A DNA stretch of 64,000 nucleotides from an uncultured Brachybacterium sp. (GCF_947500705.1 NZ_CANMSY010000001.1:186001-250000); one strand, 5' to 3'. Shown: positions 40,722 to 51,356, numbered from the stretch's first letter. A program made the numbers and translations. Notes: generated from the sequence alone by a model not told the origin.

Positions 40722-41185
40722 TCGTTCTCCTATCGTCTCACCGGTTCTCTTCCCACCCGCGGGGGCGGGCAGGCCGAGCCTGGCGGAACGGAATATGGAC
40801 CATGCACGACGTCGCCCCTGGTCACAGCATGGACCGCAGGCGCTGCCGTCGACCGGCCCCGGGCACCAAAAAACCCTCTGCCGGACTCAGGCACTGGCGT
40901 GGTGAACGCGGGGCGTTCGCCTCTCGTACGAGGTCTCCGGCGAGGATGGATCTGGTGATCAGGATCCTGTCGCGGAGCGCTGGACTCCGACACCCGCGAG
41001 GGCACGGCGCACAGTTCTCCGGCAACCGTTCAAGACTACGCTCCCGCTCACTGCCTGTCACCCCCTCCTCATGGCACGACCATGTGTGCTTGCTCTCGCG
41101 CTCACCTTCTCCGGGCTCGCTCCTCGGCGCTCGCCCCGGACATCAGGGATGGTGCAGGATCAGGGAGGAGGGGTAGCGTCGTCCC
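40722..41185. other. spacer upstream of rplN, promoter region
   Basis: 464 bp with no supported gene. It must contain the promoter of the spc operon on the minus strand and the promoter of the small plus-strand gene. A CATATT near 40792 (minus strand) is a weak -10 candidate for rplN. A CAAAAAA run at 40867-40873 reads as a T tract on the minus strand after only a weak stem. Nothing else recognised. Confidence 0.5.
41174..41179 (+). promoter_or_regulatory. TAGCGT -10 box, leaderless type
   Basis: TAGCGT, 6 nt, then ATG 41186. GGAGGAGGGG just upstream of the box is too far from the start codon to be a ribosome site. Confidence 0.5.
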
Positions 41186-41596
41186 ATGATCGACATCGAT
41201 GTGGCCCGAAAACTGCAGGAGGCCGGCCTGGTCTGGACGCCGGCCGACGGCGACCTCTTCGTGATCGACATCGGAGAGCTGCGCGACGAGGCATTCATGC
41301 TCTCCTCGATGGTGATCGAGCGGGGTCAGGGCCGCACGGGGGTGCCGCTCTTCCGCTTCAACGGCACCACCGAGTGGGCGTTGGACTCCGTAGAGCAGCA
41401 CGAAGCGGTGTGGATCCCCCGGGAGGATCAGCTCCGCGAGGCGCTGGGCGCAGCGTTCGTCGCGCTGCGACGGTCCGAGGACGGCAGATTCACCGTGACA
41501 CTCGTCGACACAGACGGGGCAGCACGCGAGGTGCCCGCCCCGCAGGCGGAGGACGCCCTTGCCGGAGCGCTGCTGATCCATCTCGCGACCCGCTGA
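41186..41596 (+). CDS. conserved small actinobacterial protein of unknown function
   Basis: 136 residues, acidic, no signal peptide or membrane segment. It reads MIDIDVARKLQEAGLVWTPA then GDLFVIDIGELRDEAFMLSS and has FRFNGTTEWALDSV near residue 58 and IPREDQLREALGAAF near 78. I recall relatives of this type in Micrococcales, sometimes labelled CpaE-like, but no P-loop or CpaE ATPase feature is present, so that label should not be trusted. It is the only plus-strand gene in the ribosomal block, placed between rpsQ and rplN. Codon usage looks native. Confidence 0.75.
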   Translation: MIDIDVARKLQEAGLVWTPADGDLFVIDIGELRDEAFMLSSMVIERGQGRTGVPLFRFNGTTEWALDSVEQHEAVWIPREDQLREALGAAFVALRRSEDGRFTVTLVDTDGAAREVPAPQAEDALAGALLIHLATR

Positions 41597-41618
41597 GGGA
41601 CCCCCGCGGGAATGTCCG

Positions 41619-41678
41619 AGCCCAAGCCCGAGCCCCAGCCCCAGCCCCAGCCCCAGCCCCAGCCCCAGCCCCAGCCCT
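41619..41678. repeat. AGCCCC hexanucleotide array x10
   Basis: Ten 6-bp units: AGCCCA, AGCCCG, seven perfect AGCCCC, and AGCCCT. It starts 22 bp after the stop of the small plus-strand gene, in the convergent spacer with rpsQ. The rest of 41597-41910 holds only the terminator listed next. Confidence 0.95.
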
Positions 41679-41835
41679 GACACGCTCACCGAATCCACCG
41701 ATATCTGCCAAGTACGGAAGCGATCGGCGAAATGGGCGTCGCGCCCCGGCATGTCGGCCGAGCAGGAAGAACGCCCCGCCCGGTATGTCGTCCGTCCAGG
41801 GCGAGCGCGCGCTCCGTGCCCAGCCGGAGGGACGC

Positions 41836-41879
41836 CGAGAAGGGCCGGCCCTCCCTGTGGGGAGGACCGGCCCTTCTCG
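41836..41879 (-). terminator. terminator of the S10 operon after rpsQ
   Basis: A 13-bp perfect outer stem (CGAGAAGGGCCGG with CCGGCCCTTCTCG) enclosing a second GC stem interrupted by a bulged A. It is 32 bp beyond rpsQ and can serve both strands. No T tract. Confidence 0.75.
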
Positions 41880-41910
41880 AGGTCACGGGGCGGTCACTGG
41901 GACCGCCCGA

Positions 41911-42237
41911 TCACTTGGCGCGCTCGACGATCTCGACCAGACGCCACCGCTTGGTGGCGGAGGTGGGACGAGTCTCCATGACGACGACACGGTCGCCGAT
42001 GCCGGCGCTGTTCTCCTCGTCATGAGCCTTGAACCGGCTCGTCTTGGTCGTGACCTTGCCGTAACGGGCGTGCTTCACACGCTCCTCGACCTCGATCACG
42101 ATGGTCTTGTCCATCTTGTTCGAGACCACGTAGCCACGCTGGGTCTTGCGGTAGGGGCGCTCGTGGGAGGACGCGTGCGCGCCCTCCTTGCCGAGCTCCT
42201 CGACGGCCGGGGTCTCGGCCTGGGTGTTGTCAGTCAT
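41911..42237 (-). CDS. rpsQ: 30S ribosomal protein S17
   Basis: 108 residues from ATG 42237 with GAGGAACA upstream; a GTG at 42261 is also open. The S17 OB fold is [20 protein letters not shown] through [19 protein letters not shown]. The first ~30 residues are an extra Glu/Ala/Thr-rich extension. Last gene of the S10 operon here. Confidence 0.96.
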   Translation of the reverse strand: MTDNTQAETPAVEELGKEGAHASSHERPYRKTQRGYVVSNKMDKTIVIEVEERVKHARYGKVTTKTSRFKAHDEENSAGIGDRVVVMETRPTSATKRWRLVEIVERAK

Positions 42238-42257
42238 CTCTGTTCCTCGCTTCGCGG

Positions 42258-42491
42258 TCACTCGGCGGAGCCGGGGGCCTGACGGATGCCCAGCTCTCGC
42301 TCGCGCAGGATCGTGTAGATCCGTGCGATGTCCTTCTTGACGGACCGCAGACGGCCGGAGTTCTCGAGCTGACCGGTCGCGGACTGGAAGCGGAGCTTGA
42401 ACAGCTCGTCCTTGCCCTTGGCAAGTTCTTCCACCAGCTTTGCGTCGTCCAGCTTGTCGAGTTCATCGGCGGTGAGCTTGGTCGCTGCCAT
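42258..42491 (-). CDS. rpmC: 50S ribosomal protein L29
   Basis: 77 residues forming two long helices: [20 protein letters not shown] and [20 protein letters not shown]. Exit-tunnel protein. Its ATG overlaps the rplP stop by one base (TGATG). Confidence 0.96.
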   Translation of the reverse strand: MAATKLTADELDKLDDAKLVEELAKGKDELFKLRFQSATGQLENSGRLRSVKKDIARIYTILRERELGIRQAPGSAE

Positions 42492-42910
42492 CAGATGTCA
42501 CCACTCTCTCGGCTCAGGATGCGGCTCTTCATGGGGAGCTTGTGCTGCGCCAGGCGGAGTGCCTCGCGAGCCACCTCCTCCTCGACGCCGGCGAGCTCGA
42601 ACATGACTCGACCCGGCTTGATGTTGGCGATCCACCACTCCACAGAACCCTTACCGGAGCCCATGCGGACCTCGGCAGGCTTCTTGGTGAGCGGACGATC
42701 GGGGTAGATGTTGATGAACACCTTGCCGCCACGCTTCATGTAGCGCGTCATGGCGATACGTGCGGCCTCGATCTGACGGTTGGTGACGTAGGCGGGCTCG
42801 AGAGCCTGGATGCCGTAGTCGCCGAACGCGAGATCGGTGCCGCCCTTGGCCATGCCACTGCGGTGCGGTCGGTACTGCTTGCGGTGCTTGGTCCTGCGAG
42901 GGATCAGCAT
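42491..42910 (-). CDS. rplP: 50S ribosomal protein L16
   Basis: 139 residues: [20 protein letters not shown] at the start, [20 protein letters not shown] in the middle and [19 protein letters not shown] near 82. Needed for A-site tRNA accommodation. 5 bp after rpsC. Confidence 0.98.
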   Translation of the reverse strand: MLIPRRTKHRKQYRPHRSGMAKGGTDLAFGDYGIQALEPAYVTNRQIEAARIAMTRYMKRGGKVFINIYPDRPLTKKPAEVRMGSGKGSVEWWIANIKPGRVMFELAGVEEEVAREALRLAQHKLPMKSRILSRESGDI

Positions 42911-42915
42911 GACGC

Positions 42916-43770
42916 TCAGGCCTCCGTTCCGGGCTGCTGTGCGGGAGCGGCGGCCTGCTCGACGGGAGCTGCGGCGGGAGCGGCAGCCTGAGCTGCACCC
43001 TCCGTGCCGCCATCCCGACGCGCGGTGGCGTTGCGCTCGTTACGACGACCGCGCGGGCGCTCTGCACGCGGGGCTCCACGTCCGCCGGAGCGGGGACCCT
43101 GCGAGGCGGCCTGCTGGGCCGCGAGCTCCTTGGCGGTGACGTCGCCCTTGTAGATCCACACCTTCACGCCGATGCGGCCGAAGGCGGTGCGGGCCTCGTA
43201 GAAGCCGTAGTCGATGTTCGCGCGGAGGGTGTGCAGCGGCACGCGCCCTTCGCGGTAGAACTCGTTACGGCTCATCTCGGCGCCGCCGAGGCGACCGGAG
43301 ACGGCCACCCGGATGCCCTTGGCACCGGCGCGCTGCGCGGACTGCATGCCCTTGCGCATCGCACGGCGGAAGGAGACACGGGCGGCGAGCTGCTCGGCGA
43401 TGCCCTGAGCGACCAGCTGGGAATCGGCCTCGGGGTTCTTGACCTCGAGGATGTTCAGCTGGATCTGCTTGCCGGTGAGCTTCTCGAGCTCACCGCGCAG
43501 GCGCTCTGCCTCTGCGCCACGACGCCCGATGACGATGCCCGGGCGTGCGGTGTGGAGGTCGACGCGCACACGGTCACGGGTGCGCTCGATCTCGATCTTC
43601 GAGATGCCGGCCCGCTCCATGCCCTTGGACATGAGGTTGCGGATCGCGACATCTTCCTTGACGTAGTCGCGGTAGCGCTGACCCTCCTTGGAGGAATCAG
43701 CGAACCAACGGCTGCTGTGCTCCGTCGTGATCCCGAGACGGAACCCGTTCGGATTGACCTTCTGGCCCAT
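42916..43770 (-). CDS. rpsC: 30S ribosomal protein S3 with Ala/Arg-rich C-terminal tail
   Basis: 284 residues. KH domain and mRNA-entry helicase region: [37 protein letters not shown] and [20 protein letters not shown]. The core ends near residue 215; the rest is first Arg-rich ([20 protein letters not shown]), then Ala/Pro/Gln/Glu-rich. Such tails occur in actinobacteria. 10 bp after rplV. Confidence 0.97.
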   Translation of the reverse strand: MGQKVNPNGFRLGITTEHSSRWFADSSKEGQRYRDYVKEDVAIRNLMSKGMERAGISKIEIERTRDRVRVDLHTARPGIVIGRRGAEAERLRGELEKLTGKQIQLNILEVKNPEADSQLVAQGIAEQLAARVSFRRAMRKGMQSAQRAGAKGIRVAVSGRLGGAEMSRNEFYREGRVPLHTLRANIDYGFYEARTAFGRIGVKVWIYKGDVTAKELAAQQAASQGPRSGGRGAPRAERPRGRRNERNATARRDGGTEGAAQAAAPAAAPVEQAAAPAQQPGTEA

Positions 43771-43780
43771 TCGGGACTCC

Positions 43781-44134
43781 TTACTTGTTCACGGGAGCGA
43801 CGACCACGGTGACGTGGCTGGTGCGCTTCTTGATCTGGAAGGCTCGACCCTGAGCACGCGGCTGGAACCGCTTCTGGGTCGGACCCTCATCGACGAAGGC
43901 GGCGGCGACGGCCAGGTCGCGCTCGTCAAAGCGCTCCCCTGCCTGATCAGCCTTCACCCGCGCGTTGGCGATCGCGGACTCGACGAGCTTGAGGACGGGC
44001 TCACTGGCGGCCTGCGGGGCGAACCGCAGAATGTCCAGGGCCTCGGCCGTGCTCTTGCCACGAATCAGGTCCACAACGCGGCGAGCCTTCATGGGCGACA
44101 TGCGGAGATGCCGCACCTGCGCCTTGGCTTCCAT
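43781..44134 (-). CDS. rplV: 50S ribosomal protein L22
   Basis: 117 residues. [20 protein letters not shown] opens the fold and the tunnel hairpin is near [19 protein letters not shown]. The hairpin loop is a site of macrolide resistance changes in other bacteria; its sequence here looks ordinary. Confidence 0.97.
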   Translation of the reverse strand: MEAKAQVRHLRMSPMKARRVVDLIRGKSTAEALDILRFAPQAASEPVLKLVESAIANARVKADQAGERFDERDLAVAAAFVDEGPTQKRFQPRAQGRAFQIKKRTSHVTVVVAPVNK

Positions 44135-44187
44135 TGCTGTCCTGCTTTCTTCTGGGTGTCGGGACGTGCTGCCGTGCTGACGCGAGG

Positions 44188-44469
44188 TCAGCGACGACGG
44201 CCCTTTCTGTCGTCCTTCTCGTGGCCCTTGAAAGTCCGCGTGGGAGCGAACTCGCCGAGCTTGTGGCCGACCATCGACTCGGTGATGAACACCGAGACGT
44301 GCTTGCGACCGTCGTGCACTGCGAAGGTGTGGCCGAGGAAGTCCGGGGTGACCACCGAACGACGCGACCAGGTCTTGATGAGGTTCTTGGTGCCCTTTTC
44401 GTTCTGGACATCCACCTTCTTCTGAAGGTGGTCGTCCACGAAGGGGCCCTTGGCGATACTGCGAGGCAT
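44188..44469 (-). CDS. rpsS: 30S ribosomal protein S19
   Basis: 93 residues: [40 protein letters not shown] and [18 protein letters not shown]. Head protein near the A site. Between rplB and rplV as usual. Confidence 0.98.
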   Translation of the reverse strand: MPRSIAKGPFVDDHLQKKVDVQNEKGTKNLIKTWSRRSVVTPDFLGHTFAVHDGRKHVSVFITESMVGHKLGEFAPTRTFKGHEKDDRKGRRR

Positions 44470-44487
44470 TGTTCCTGGTTCTCCCTA

Positions 44488-45324
<837 letters not shown>

Positions 45325-45370
45325 GTGGGATTCCCTCAGACTCTCTTCGGCTCCTCGGATATCGGCCGCC

Positions 45371-45673
45371 TCAGGCGACCGACCCTCCGAAGATGTCGAT
45401 GGCTCCGTCAGTCAGGGTGACGATGGCGCGCTTGGTGTCCTTGCGCTTGCCGGTCCCGAAGCGCGTGCGGCGCGACTTGCCCTGACGGTTGATCGTGTTC
45501 ACCGAGGAGACCGTGACGTCGAAGACCTTCTCGACGGCGATCTTGATCTCGGTCTTGTTGGCGTCGACATCCACCAGGAAGGTGTACTTGCCCTCGTCCA
45601 TCAGGCCGTAGCTCTTCTCGGAGACGACCGGGGCCAGCAGGATGTCGCGGGGGTCCTTGTTCAGCGAGGTCAC
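45371..45673 (-). CDS. rplW: 50S ribosomal protein L23
   Basis: 100 residues from GTG 45673, which overlaps the rplD stop (GTGA); the longer open frame lies inside rpl[21 protein letters not shown] and [20 protein letters not shown] are typical. Docking site for trigger factor and SRP at the tunnel exit. Confidence 0.97.
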   Translation of the reverse strand: MTSLNKDPRDILLAPVVSEKSYGLMDEGKYTFLVDVDANKTEIKIAVEKVFDVTVSSVNTINRQGKSRRTRFGTGKRKDTKRAIVTLTDGAIDIFGGSVA

Positions 45674-46602
45674 TTCGACTCCTCCTCGGTGGACTCCTTG
45701 ACTGCGTTCACGAACCCGGCGGCCTTGGCGGCCTCCTCCGTCGCGAACCAGACCTCGGCCTTGGTACGGCCGTACCACGGGGAGTCCGGGGTATGGAACT
45801 TCATCGAGCCCTGATTGCCCTTGATCGTGAAGCCCTCAGGAGCGGAGTCGTCGGCCAGAGCGGCCGCCGATCCCTCACCGAAGGGAGCTTCCTGCGCAGC
45901 GGCCGGGGCAGCGGCGGCAGCAGCCGGCGCAGCCTTCGCAGCAGCGAAGTTCGAGGTGGGCAGGGTCAGGAGTGCCTGGGCCACGAAGTCCTCGAACCCG
46001 GTGACAGTGAAGACCACGTCGTCGGAACGCATGACGTCGTAGGTGTTCACCTGGTCCGCGTACAGGACGTGGGTGGCAGGCAGGTTGCGCGAGCTCAGCG
46101 CACCGAGGTCGTCGTCCCGACGAACGACCACCAGCAGGTGGCGACGGTCGGAGACGTTCGCCAGGGTCTGGCGAGCGGCCTTGGTGGACGCGACGTCACC
46201 CTCGAGCAGCGAGGAGATGACGTGGATGCGGCCGTTGCGAGCGCGGTCCGAGAGGGCTCCGCGCAGGGCGGCGGCCTTCATCTTCTTCGGGGTCCGCTGG
46301 CTGTAGTCACGCGGCACGGGGCCGTGGACGACGCCACCGCCGGCGAACTGAGGCGCGCGGAGGGAGCCCTGACGGGCACGACCGGTGCCCTTCTGCTTCC
46401 AGGGCTTCTTACCGCCACCACGCACCTCGGCGCGGGTCTTGGTCTTGTGCGTGCCCTGACGAGCGGCCGCCTGCTGGGCGACGACCACCTGGTGGATCAG
46501 GGGCACGTTGGTCTGCACGTCGAAGATCGACGCAGGCAGCTCGACGGAGCCGGACTTCTTGCCGGCCGGATCGAGCACGTCGACAGTGAGGTTCGCTGCC
46601 AT
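45670..46602 (-). CDS. rplD: 50S ribosomal protein L4 with extra C-terminal domain
   Basis: 310 residues, about 100 more than the usual ~205-215. Residues 1-215 are ordinary L4, with the tunnel loop [20 protein letters not shown] (61-80). Then comes an Ala-rich linker (~219-240) and, at 257-300, a compact domain: [20 protein letters not shown] and [20 protein letters not shown]. This resembles the IKGN...YH.P.S..Y module appended to various actinobacterial proteins, with the cysteines seen in some versions absent here. Function of the domain is unknown. ATG 46602; coupled to rplW by GTGA. Confidence 0.95.
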   Translation of the reverse strand: MAANLTVDVLDPAGKKSGSVELPASIFDVQTNVPLIHQVVVAQQAAARQGTHKTKTRAEVRGGGKKPWKQKGTGRARQGSLRAPQFAGGGVVHGPVPRDYSQRTPKKMKAAALRGALSDRARNGRIHVISSLLEGDVASTKAARQTLANVSDRRHLLVVVRRDDDLGALSSRNLPATHVLYADQVNTYDVMRSDDVVFTVTGFEDFVAQALLTLPTSNFAAAKAAPAAAAAAPAAAQEAPFGEGSAAALADDSAPEGFTIKGNQGSMKFHTPDSPWYGRTKAEVWFATEEAAKAAGFVNAVKESTEEESK

Positions 46603-46607
46603 CGGGC

Positions 46608-47288
46608 TCAGGCCTCCTTCGCGGGGCTCTTGACAGCCGAGCGGACGAGCACGAGGCCGCCCTTGGGGCCGGGAACGGCACCCTTGACGAGCACGAGGCC
46701 CTTCTCGACGTCGACCGCGTGAACGGTCAGGTTCTGGACACTGGTGCGGTCGCCGCCCATACGGCCAGCCATGCGCTGACCCTTGAACACGCGACCGGGG
46801 GTGGATGCGCCACCGATGGAACCGGGCTTGCGGTGGTTGCGGTGCGCACCATGGGAGGCACCGACACCGGAGAATCCGTGGCGCTTCATGACGCCAGCGG
46901 TGCCCTTGCCCTTGGAGGTGCCGACGACGTCGACCTTCTGGCCGGACTCGAACACGGAGGCGTTGATCTCCTGGCCGATGGTGTAGTCAGCGGCATCGAC
47001 GGTGCGCAGCTCGACGAGGTGACGGCGCGGGGTCACGCCGGCCTTCTCGAAGTGGCCCTTCAGCGGTGCCGACACCTTGCGGGGGTCGATCTGGCCGTAG
47101 GCGATCTGCACGGCGTCGTAGCCGTCGGTCTCGATGGACCGGATCTGGGTGACGACGTTCGCACCGGTCTGCACGACGGTCACAGGAACGAGCTTTCCGT
47201 TCTCATCCCAGACCTGGGTCATGCCGAGCTTGGTGCCGAGCACGCCGGACACCGGACGGGCCTTCTGGCCGGTCAGTTCGTTGCTCAT
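46608..47288 (-). CDS. rplC: 50S ribosomal protein L3
   Basis: 226 residues from ATG 47288 ([20 protein letters not shown]) after GGTGGTGGAG. The central loop near [20 protein letters not shown] reaches the peptidyl transferase centre and contains the usual methylated-Gln region in other species. 11 bp after rpsJ. Confidence 0.97.
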   Translation of the reverse strand: MSNELTGQKARPVSGVLGTKLGMTQVWDENGKLVPVTVVQTGANVVTQIRSIETDGYDAVQIAYGQIDPRKVSAPLKGHFEKAGVTPRRHLVELRTVDAADYTIGQEINASVFESGQKVDVVGTSKGKGTAGVMKRHGFSGVGASHGAHRNHRKPGSIGGASTPGRVFKGQRMAGRMGGDRTSVQNLTVHAVDVEKGLVLVKGAVPGPKGGLVLVRSAVKSPAKEA

Positions 47289-47299
47289 CTCCACCACCC

Positions 47300-47608
47300 T
47301 CAGAGCTTGATCTCGATGTTGACGTCCGCCGGCAGGTCGAGACGCATGAGCGAGTCCACAGCCTTGGGCGTGGGATCGACGATGTCGATCAGTCGCTTGT
47401 GCGTGCGCATCTCGAAATGCTCACGGGAGTCCTTGTACTTGTGGGGAGAACGGATCACGCAGAACACGTTCTTCTCGGTCGGCAGCGGCACCGGGCCCAC
47501 CACAGTCGCGCCAGCGTTGGTGACCGTGTCGACGATCTTGCGCGCCGAGCTGTCGATCACCTCGTGGTCGTACGACTTGAGCCGGATGCGGATCTTCTGT
47601 CCCGCCAT
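47300..47608 (-). CDS. rpsJ: 30S ribosomal protein S10 (also NusE)
   Basis: 102 residues from ATG 47608: [60 protein letters not shown]. Head protein and antitermination partner of NusB. First gene of the S10 operon; elsewhere it usually follows tuf directly, but here five kilobases intervene. Confidence 0.98.
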   Translation of the reverse strand: MAGQKIRIRLKSYDHEVIDSSARKIVDTVTNAGATVVGPVPLPTEKNVFCVIRSPHKYKDSREHFEMRTHKRLIDIVDPTPKAVDSLMRLDLPADVNIEIKL

Positions 47609-47947
47609 GGCGTCCTGTCTCTCTTCTAGGTCTGGCATGGAAGCAGCCGTCTCCCGGTACCCGAGGACGGGCGTGTCGGCCTCTGCAGGGCATAGGAGCC
47701 CAGCACAGAACCGCCGAGAGTCGGCTGCCGCTGCGTCGATTCCCTCGTTCGATGCGCGATCGATGCCAGGGGCAAGGTTCGCATCCTCGGGACGGGCCTC
47801 ATCCGGTGATCATTCGCCGAGGTGCAACCCTCGGAGAACGGAACCGGGCATGTCGGCCCACGCAGACAACTTGAACAGTGTGCCAGAGATCGGTCCGCCC
47901 CCACAAGGGAGAGGCAGGTGCACCCGGTCACAGATCACGCGCTCCCG
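47609..47947. other. spacer upstream of rpsJ, S10 operon leader
   Basis: 339 bp between rpsJ and the sugar permease gene, both on the minus strand. It must hold the S10 operon promoter and leader and the end of the ABC operon. I see no definite -10/-35 pair, S10-leader regulatory hairpin or terminator. Confidence 0.4.
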
Positions 47948-48886
47948 TCACTTGTCGGCGCTGGGCCCCACCCCGCCCTGCAGCTGACGCTGGAAGATGA
48001 CGTAGATGATCAGCACCGGGATCACGGTGATCACCACCGAGGCGAACATCCCGCCCCAGTCGACCTGGTAGCCCTGCTGGGCCTGCAGGTTCACCAGGCC
48101 CTGCGCGAGCACGTAGTTGCTGCGCTCGGTGTTCAGCACGAGCGGCAGCAGGTACTGGTTCCACATGCCCAGGAAGTTGAAGATCGCCACCGAGGCCAGG
48201 CCGGGCTTGGCCATCGGGAGCATCACCTGGAAGAAGGTCCTGAAGTCTCCGGCGCCGTCGATCGCCGCCGCCTCGCTGATCTCATCCGGCAGGCCCGCGA
48301 AGAACGAGTGCAGGAAGAAGACCGTGAACGGCAGGGCGAAGGCCACATAGGCCATGATCACCCCGACCAGTCCCATCCGCCCGTCGAGCAGCCCCATGTT
48401 CTTCAGCACGAAGAACAGCGGCACCACGGCCAGGAAGATCGGGAACGTCAGGCCGGCGACCATGCCGAAGTAGATGATCCGGTTCCCGGGGAAGCGGAAG
48501 CGGGCGAGCACATAGGCGCACATCGCCCCCAGCAGCATCACGATGACCAGACCCGCACCCACCACGATCACGGTATTGAGGAAGTACTCCCCGATCTTCG
48601 CTTCCTGCCAGGCCCGGGAGTAGTTGCTCCACTGCATGTGCTCCGGCAGCCCGAACGGATCGGTGAGGATCTCCCGCGAGGTCTTGAACGAGGTGTAGAC
48701 CGTCCACAGCAGCGGGAGGATGACCAGCAGCGCCCACAGGGTCAGGACGATGTGGTGGAGCACGGAGAATCCTGCACCGTCGCTGCCCCGCTCTCCCCTG
48801 CCGGGGCGCGACGCCCGTCCACGCTTCATGCCTCTCCCGAGCTCTCCGGCATGGGTGCTCTTCTCCGTGGTGCTCGCGGTGCTCAA
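47948..48886 (-). CDS. carbohydrate ABC transporter permease (MalG/CUT1 type)
   Basis: 312 residues with six predicted membrane helices, the first at LTLWALLVILPLLWTVYTSF. The EAA loop DEISEAAAIDGAGDFRTFFQ couples to the ATPase. Start TTG 48886 overlaps the stop of the other permease (TTGA) and has AGGA upstream; ATG at residue 20 is an alternative. The sugar is unknown. No ATPase gene lies in the operon, so a shared MsmK-type ATPase elsewhere is expected. Confidence 0.9.
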   Translation of the reverse strand: MSTASTTEKSTHAGELGRGMKRGRASRPGRGERGSDGAGFSVLHHIVLTLWALLVILPLLWTVYTSFKTSREILTDPFGLPEHMQWSNYSRAWQEAKIGEYFLNTVIVVGAGLVIVMLLGAMCAYVLARFRFPGNRIIYFGMVAGLTFPIFLAVVPLFFVLKNMGLLDGRMGLVGVIMAYVAFALPFTVFFLHSFFAGLPDEISEAAAIDGAGDFRTFFQVMLPMAKPGLASVAIFNFLGMWNQYLLPLVLNTERSNYVLAQGLVNLQAQQGYQVDWGGMFASVVITVIPVLIIYVIFQRQLQGGVGPSADK

Positions 48887-49914
48887 CGCTTGTCCTTCCT
48901 GCTGCGGCCCAGACCGATGACCAGCACGGCCACCAGCATGGTCACCACGGCCATGATCACGCCCATCGCACTCGCCTCACCGAAGCGACCGTCTCGGAAG
49001 GCGGTCTGGTAGAGGTGCAGGGACACCACCTTGGTGCTGTTGTCGGTGCCGCCGTTGGGGGTCATCACCGAGACGAAGGTGAAGGCGTCCAGGGCGAAGA
49101 TCCCCATGTAGACCAGGGCGGTGGAGATGTTGTCGCGGACCATCGGGGCGGCGATCTGCACCGCGCTGCGGAACCGGCCGGCGCCGTCGATGCGTGCCGC
49201 TTCGAGCACCTCCTGCGGGATCGACTTGATTCCCGCGACGAAGAGGACCATGTAGAAGCCCACGAAGGTCCAGATGATCGCGAAGCCGACGGCGGCCAGA
49301 GCGAATCGCTGGTCTCCGAGCCAGGCGGTGCCGATGTCGTTCAGAGGATCTGCACCGAACAGCCCCCGCACGCCGTTCAGCGGTGCCCGCAGCAGGTTGA
49401 GGAACCCGTTGAGCAGCCCGCCACCGGGGTGGTAGATGAAGTTGAACAGGATGCCGGTGATCACGGCCGGGATCGCGTAGGGGAAGAAGCTCACCACACG
49501 GTAGAAGCCCGCACCCCGCACGCCGCGTACGCCGCCATGGGTGCTGCCGCCGATGGTCACCATCACCGCGAGCGCGAAGGCGAGGATGATCGTGATCGTC
49601 GGGAGGGTGATCAGCAGGACCAGGTTGTTGCGCAGCGACTTCCAGAACACCGCATCGTCGAAGATCCGCAGGTAGTTCTCGATGCCGATGAACTCCATCG
49701 ACGGGCTGAGCCCGGTCCAGTCCGTCAACGAGTAGTAGAACGACTGCAGGAACGGCGAGACGACGAACATCAGGTAGACGACGAGCGGGAGCCCCAGGAA
49801 GATCAGGAAGAAGAGCATCCGCTGGGGAGTCGGCACGCGCCGACGGCGGCGCACGACCACAGGGGTCGGCGCCGCCGCCTCGTGCACTCCGACGTCGACG
49901 CCGGAAACGGTCAC
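48883..49914 (-). CDS. carbohydrate ABC transporter permease (MalF/CUT1 type)
   Basis: 343 residues. After an Arg-rich cytoplasmic N-terminus there are six membrane helices (first FFLIFLGLPLVVYLMFVVSP) and the EAA loop QEVLEAARIDGAGRFRSAVQ. GTG 49914 overlaps the stop of the binding-protein gene (GTGA), and the next permease overlaps its own stop. Pairs with the MalG-type permease as the channel heterodimer. Confidence 0.92.
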   Translation of the reverse strand: MTVSGVDVGVHEAAAPTPVVVRRRRRVPTPQRMLFFLIFLGLPLVVYLMFVVSPFLQSFYYSLTDWTGLSPSMEFIGIENYLRIFDDAVFWKSLRNNLVLLITLPTITIILAFALAVMVTIGGSTHGGVRGVRGAGFYRVVSFFPYAIPAVITGILFNFIYHPGGGLLNGFLNLLRAPLNGVRGLFGADPLNDIGTAWLGDQRFALAAVGFAIIWTFVGFYMVLFVAGIKSIPQEVLEAARIDGAGRFRSAVQIAAPMVRDNISTALVYMGIFALDAFTFVSVMTPNGGTDNSTKVVSLHLYQTAFRDGRFGEASAMGVIMAVVTMLVAVLVIGLGRSRKDKR

Positions 49915-51356
49915 GAACCAGCCTTGAACTTGGTGATCGAGTCATCCTCCCGAACCCGGTCGATCATCGCCTGCTCCTGCTCACGCAGGCCGGCCGCATC
50001 GATGTCGCCCTTGAGGAAGCTCGTCCAGCTGGTGATGGAATCTGCACCGAGCCCGTACCAGTCGGAGAAGTTGTAGGTGAAGGTGTTCTCACCCGCCGCC
50101 GTGATCATGGTGTTCACCGAGGCCAGCGCCGTCGAGCCGAAGCCATCCTCGGGCACCGTGTCCTTGACGACCGAGGGCGCCTTGGTGAGCTCGGCGAACT
50201 TCTCCGCCTGCTCCTTGGAGAGCATGATGCGCAGGAACTCGGCGCCGCCGGTCGGGTTCTCCCCACCGGAGGGCACGAAGTACTGCTCCGCCGCGGTGCC
50301 GTGGAACGCTTCGTGGGGTAGCGCCCCCTCGGGCAGGGACGGCACCGGGGCTCCGGTCATGTCGTACCCCTCAGGCGTCACATCCGCCTGCTCGTTCTCG
50401 ATCCACGAGCCGGAGGGGTAGAACACGGACTTCCCGGAGACCCAGCTGGTCTGGGCGTCGGTGTGCTTGATCCCCTCACCTCCGGGCTCGAAGTAGCCGG
50501 CCTCGACCGCGGCGCCCATCGCGTCATACGCCTGGACCACGGCATCCTGCTCGAAGGCGCCTTCCTCGAGGTTGTCGATCGAGGTGAGCACCTCCGCACC
50601 ACCGAGCTTCGCGGCCATGGACAGCGCCATCTCCTGGTAGTAGTTCGACGCGTTCTGGCCGCCATAGGAGAAGAGGTAGCGTCCCTCCCCCTTGACCTCT
50701 TCGCCGAGAGCCATCAGGTCCTCCCAGGTCTCCGGGACGGTCCAGCCCTTCTCCTCGAACTCCGCGGCGGAATACCACAGGGCGAACACGGTGTAGACGT
50801 AGTTCATCCCGAGGAACTTGTCGTCGAACATGCCGGGCGAGGTGACGCCGGGCAGGAGGTTCTCCTCGACCGTGCCCTCGGCATCGAGCATCGGTGCGGC
50901 CAGCAGATCGCTGAGGTCCGCGAGCTGAGGCACCAGGCCATCGACCGCGAGCTTCTGGGCGCCGGAGTTGTCGAAGACATCCGGAGGGGTGCCGCCGGCG
51001 AACTGCGGCTGCAGATCCTGCTGGATGTTCACGGTGCCCTCGACCTGCACATCGGCGTCGGGGTAGATCTCCATGTACTTCTTGCCGGTCTCCTCGGCGT
51101 ACTCGGTCCCGTAGCCGCCGTCGAAGATCACGGCCACCACCGGAGCGGCGACGTCGACGCCGAGCGGGTTCTCATCGGTGACCTCGCCCTCGCCGGTCAC
51201 GGAACCGCCGCCTTCGGCGGCATCTCCTCCCCCGCCGCCGCCCGCGCAGGCGGCCAGCACGGAGGCGCCGGCACCCGCCCCGGCGAGAGCCAGGAAGCTG
51301 CGACGGGAGGCGCCGAGGCGCTCGAGCGGGGTCATGTCATCTGGGGACGTGCCCAT
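49911..51356 (-). CDS. carbohydrate ABC transporter substrate-binding lipoprotein
   Basis: 481 residues from ATG 51356 with AAGAGG upstream. The N-terminus has a twin-arginine-like RRSFLALAG motif and a lipobox LAACAGG, so it is probably exported (possibly by Tat), lipidated at Cys and anchored outside. A Gly/Glu-rich linker precedes the solute-binding fold (DVFDNSGAQKLAVDGLVPQL, GQNASNYYQEMALSMAAKL). ATG 51371 is an alternative start. A possible -10 TAGTCT lies at 51434-51429. First gene of the importer operon; ligand unknown, by family a sugar or oligosaccharide. Confidence 0.9.
   Translation of the reverse strand: MGTSPDDMTPLERLGASRRSFLALAGAGAGASVLAACAGGGGGGDAAEGGGSVTGEGEVTDENPLGVDVAAPVVAVIFDGGYGTEYAEETGKKYMEIYPDADVQVEGTVNIQQDLQPQFAGGTPPDVFDNSGAQKLAVDGLVPQLADLSDLLAAPMLDAEGTVEENLLPGVTSPGMFDDKFLGMNYVYTVFALWYSAAEFEEKGWTVPETWEDLMALGEEVKGEGRYLFSYGGQNASNYYQEMALSMAAKLGGAEVLTSIDNLEEGAFEQDAVVQAYDAMGAAVEAGYFEPGGEGIKHTDAQTSWVSGKSVFYPSGSWIENEQADVTPEGYDMTGAPVPSLPEGALPHEAFHGTAAEQYFVPSGGENPTGGAEFLRIMLSKEQAEKFAELTKAPSVVKDTVPEDGFGSTALASVNTMITAAGENTFTYNFSDWYGLGADSITSWTSFLKGDIDAAGLREQEQAMIDRVREDDSITKFKAGS

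Noticed and set aside
41619-41678. Coding origin for the AGCCCC array on the minus strand
   Set aside because: The frames give only Gly/Leu/Ala repeats (GLGLG or GAGAG) between the plus-strand gene and the S10 terminator, without start signals.
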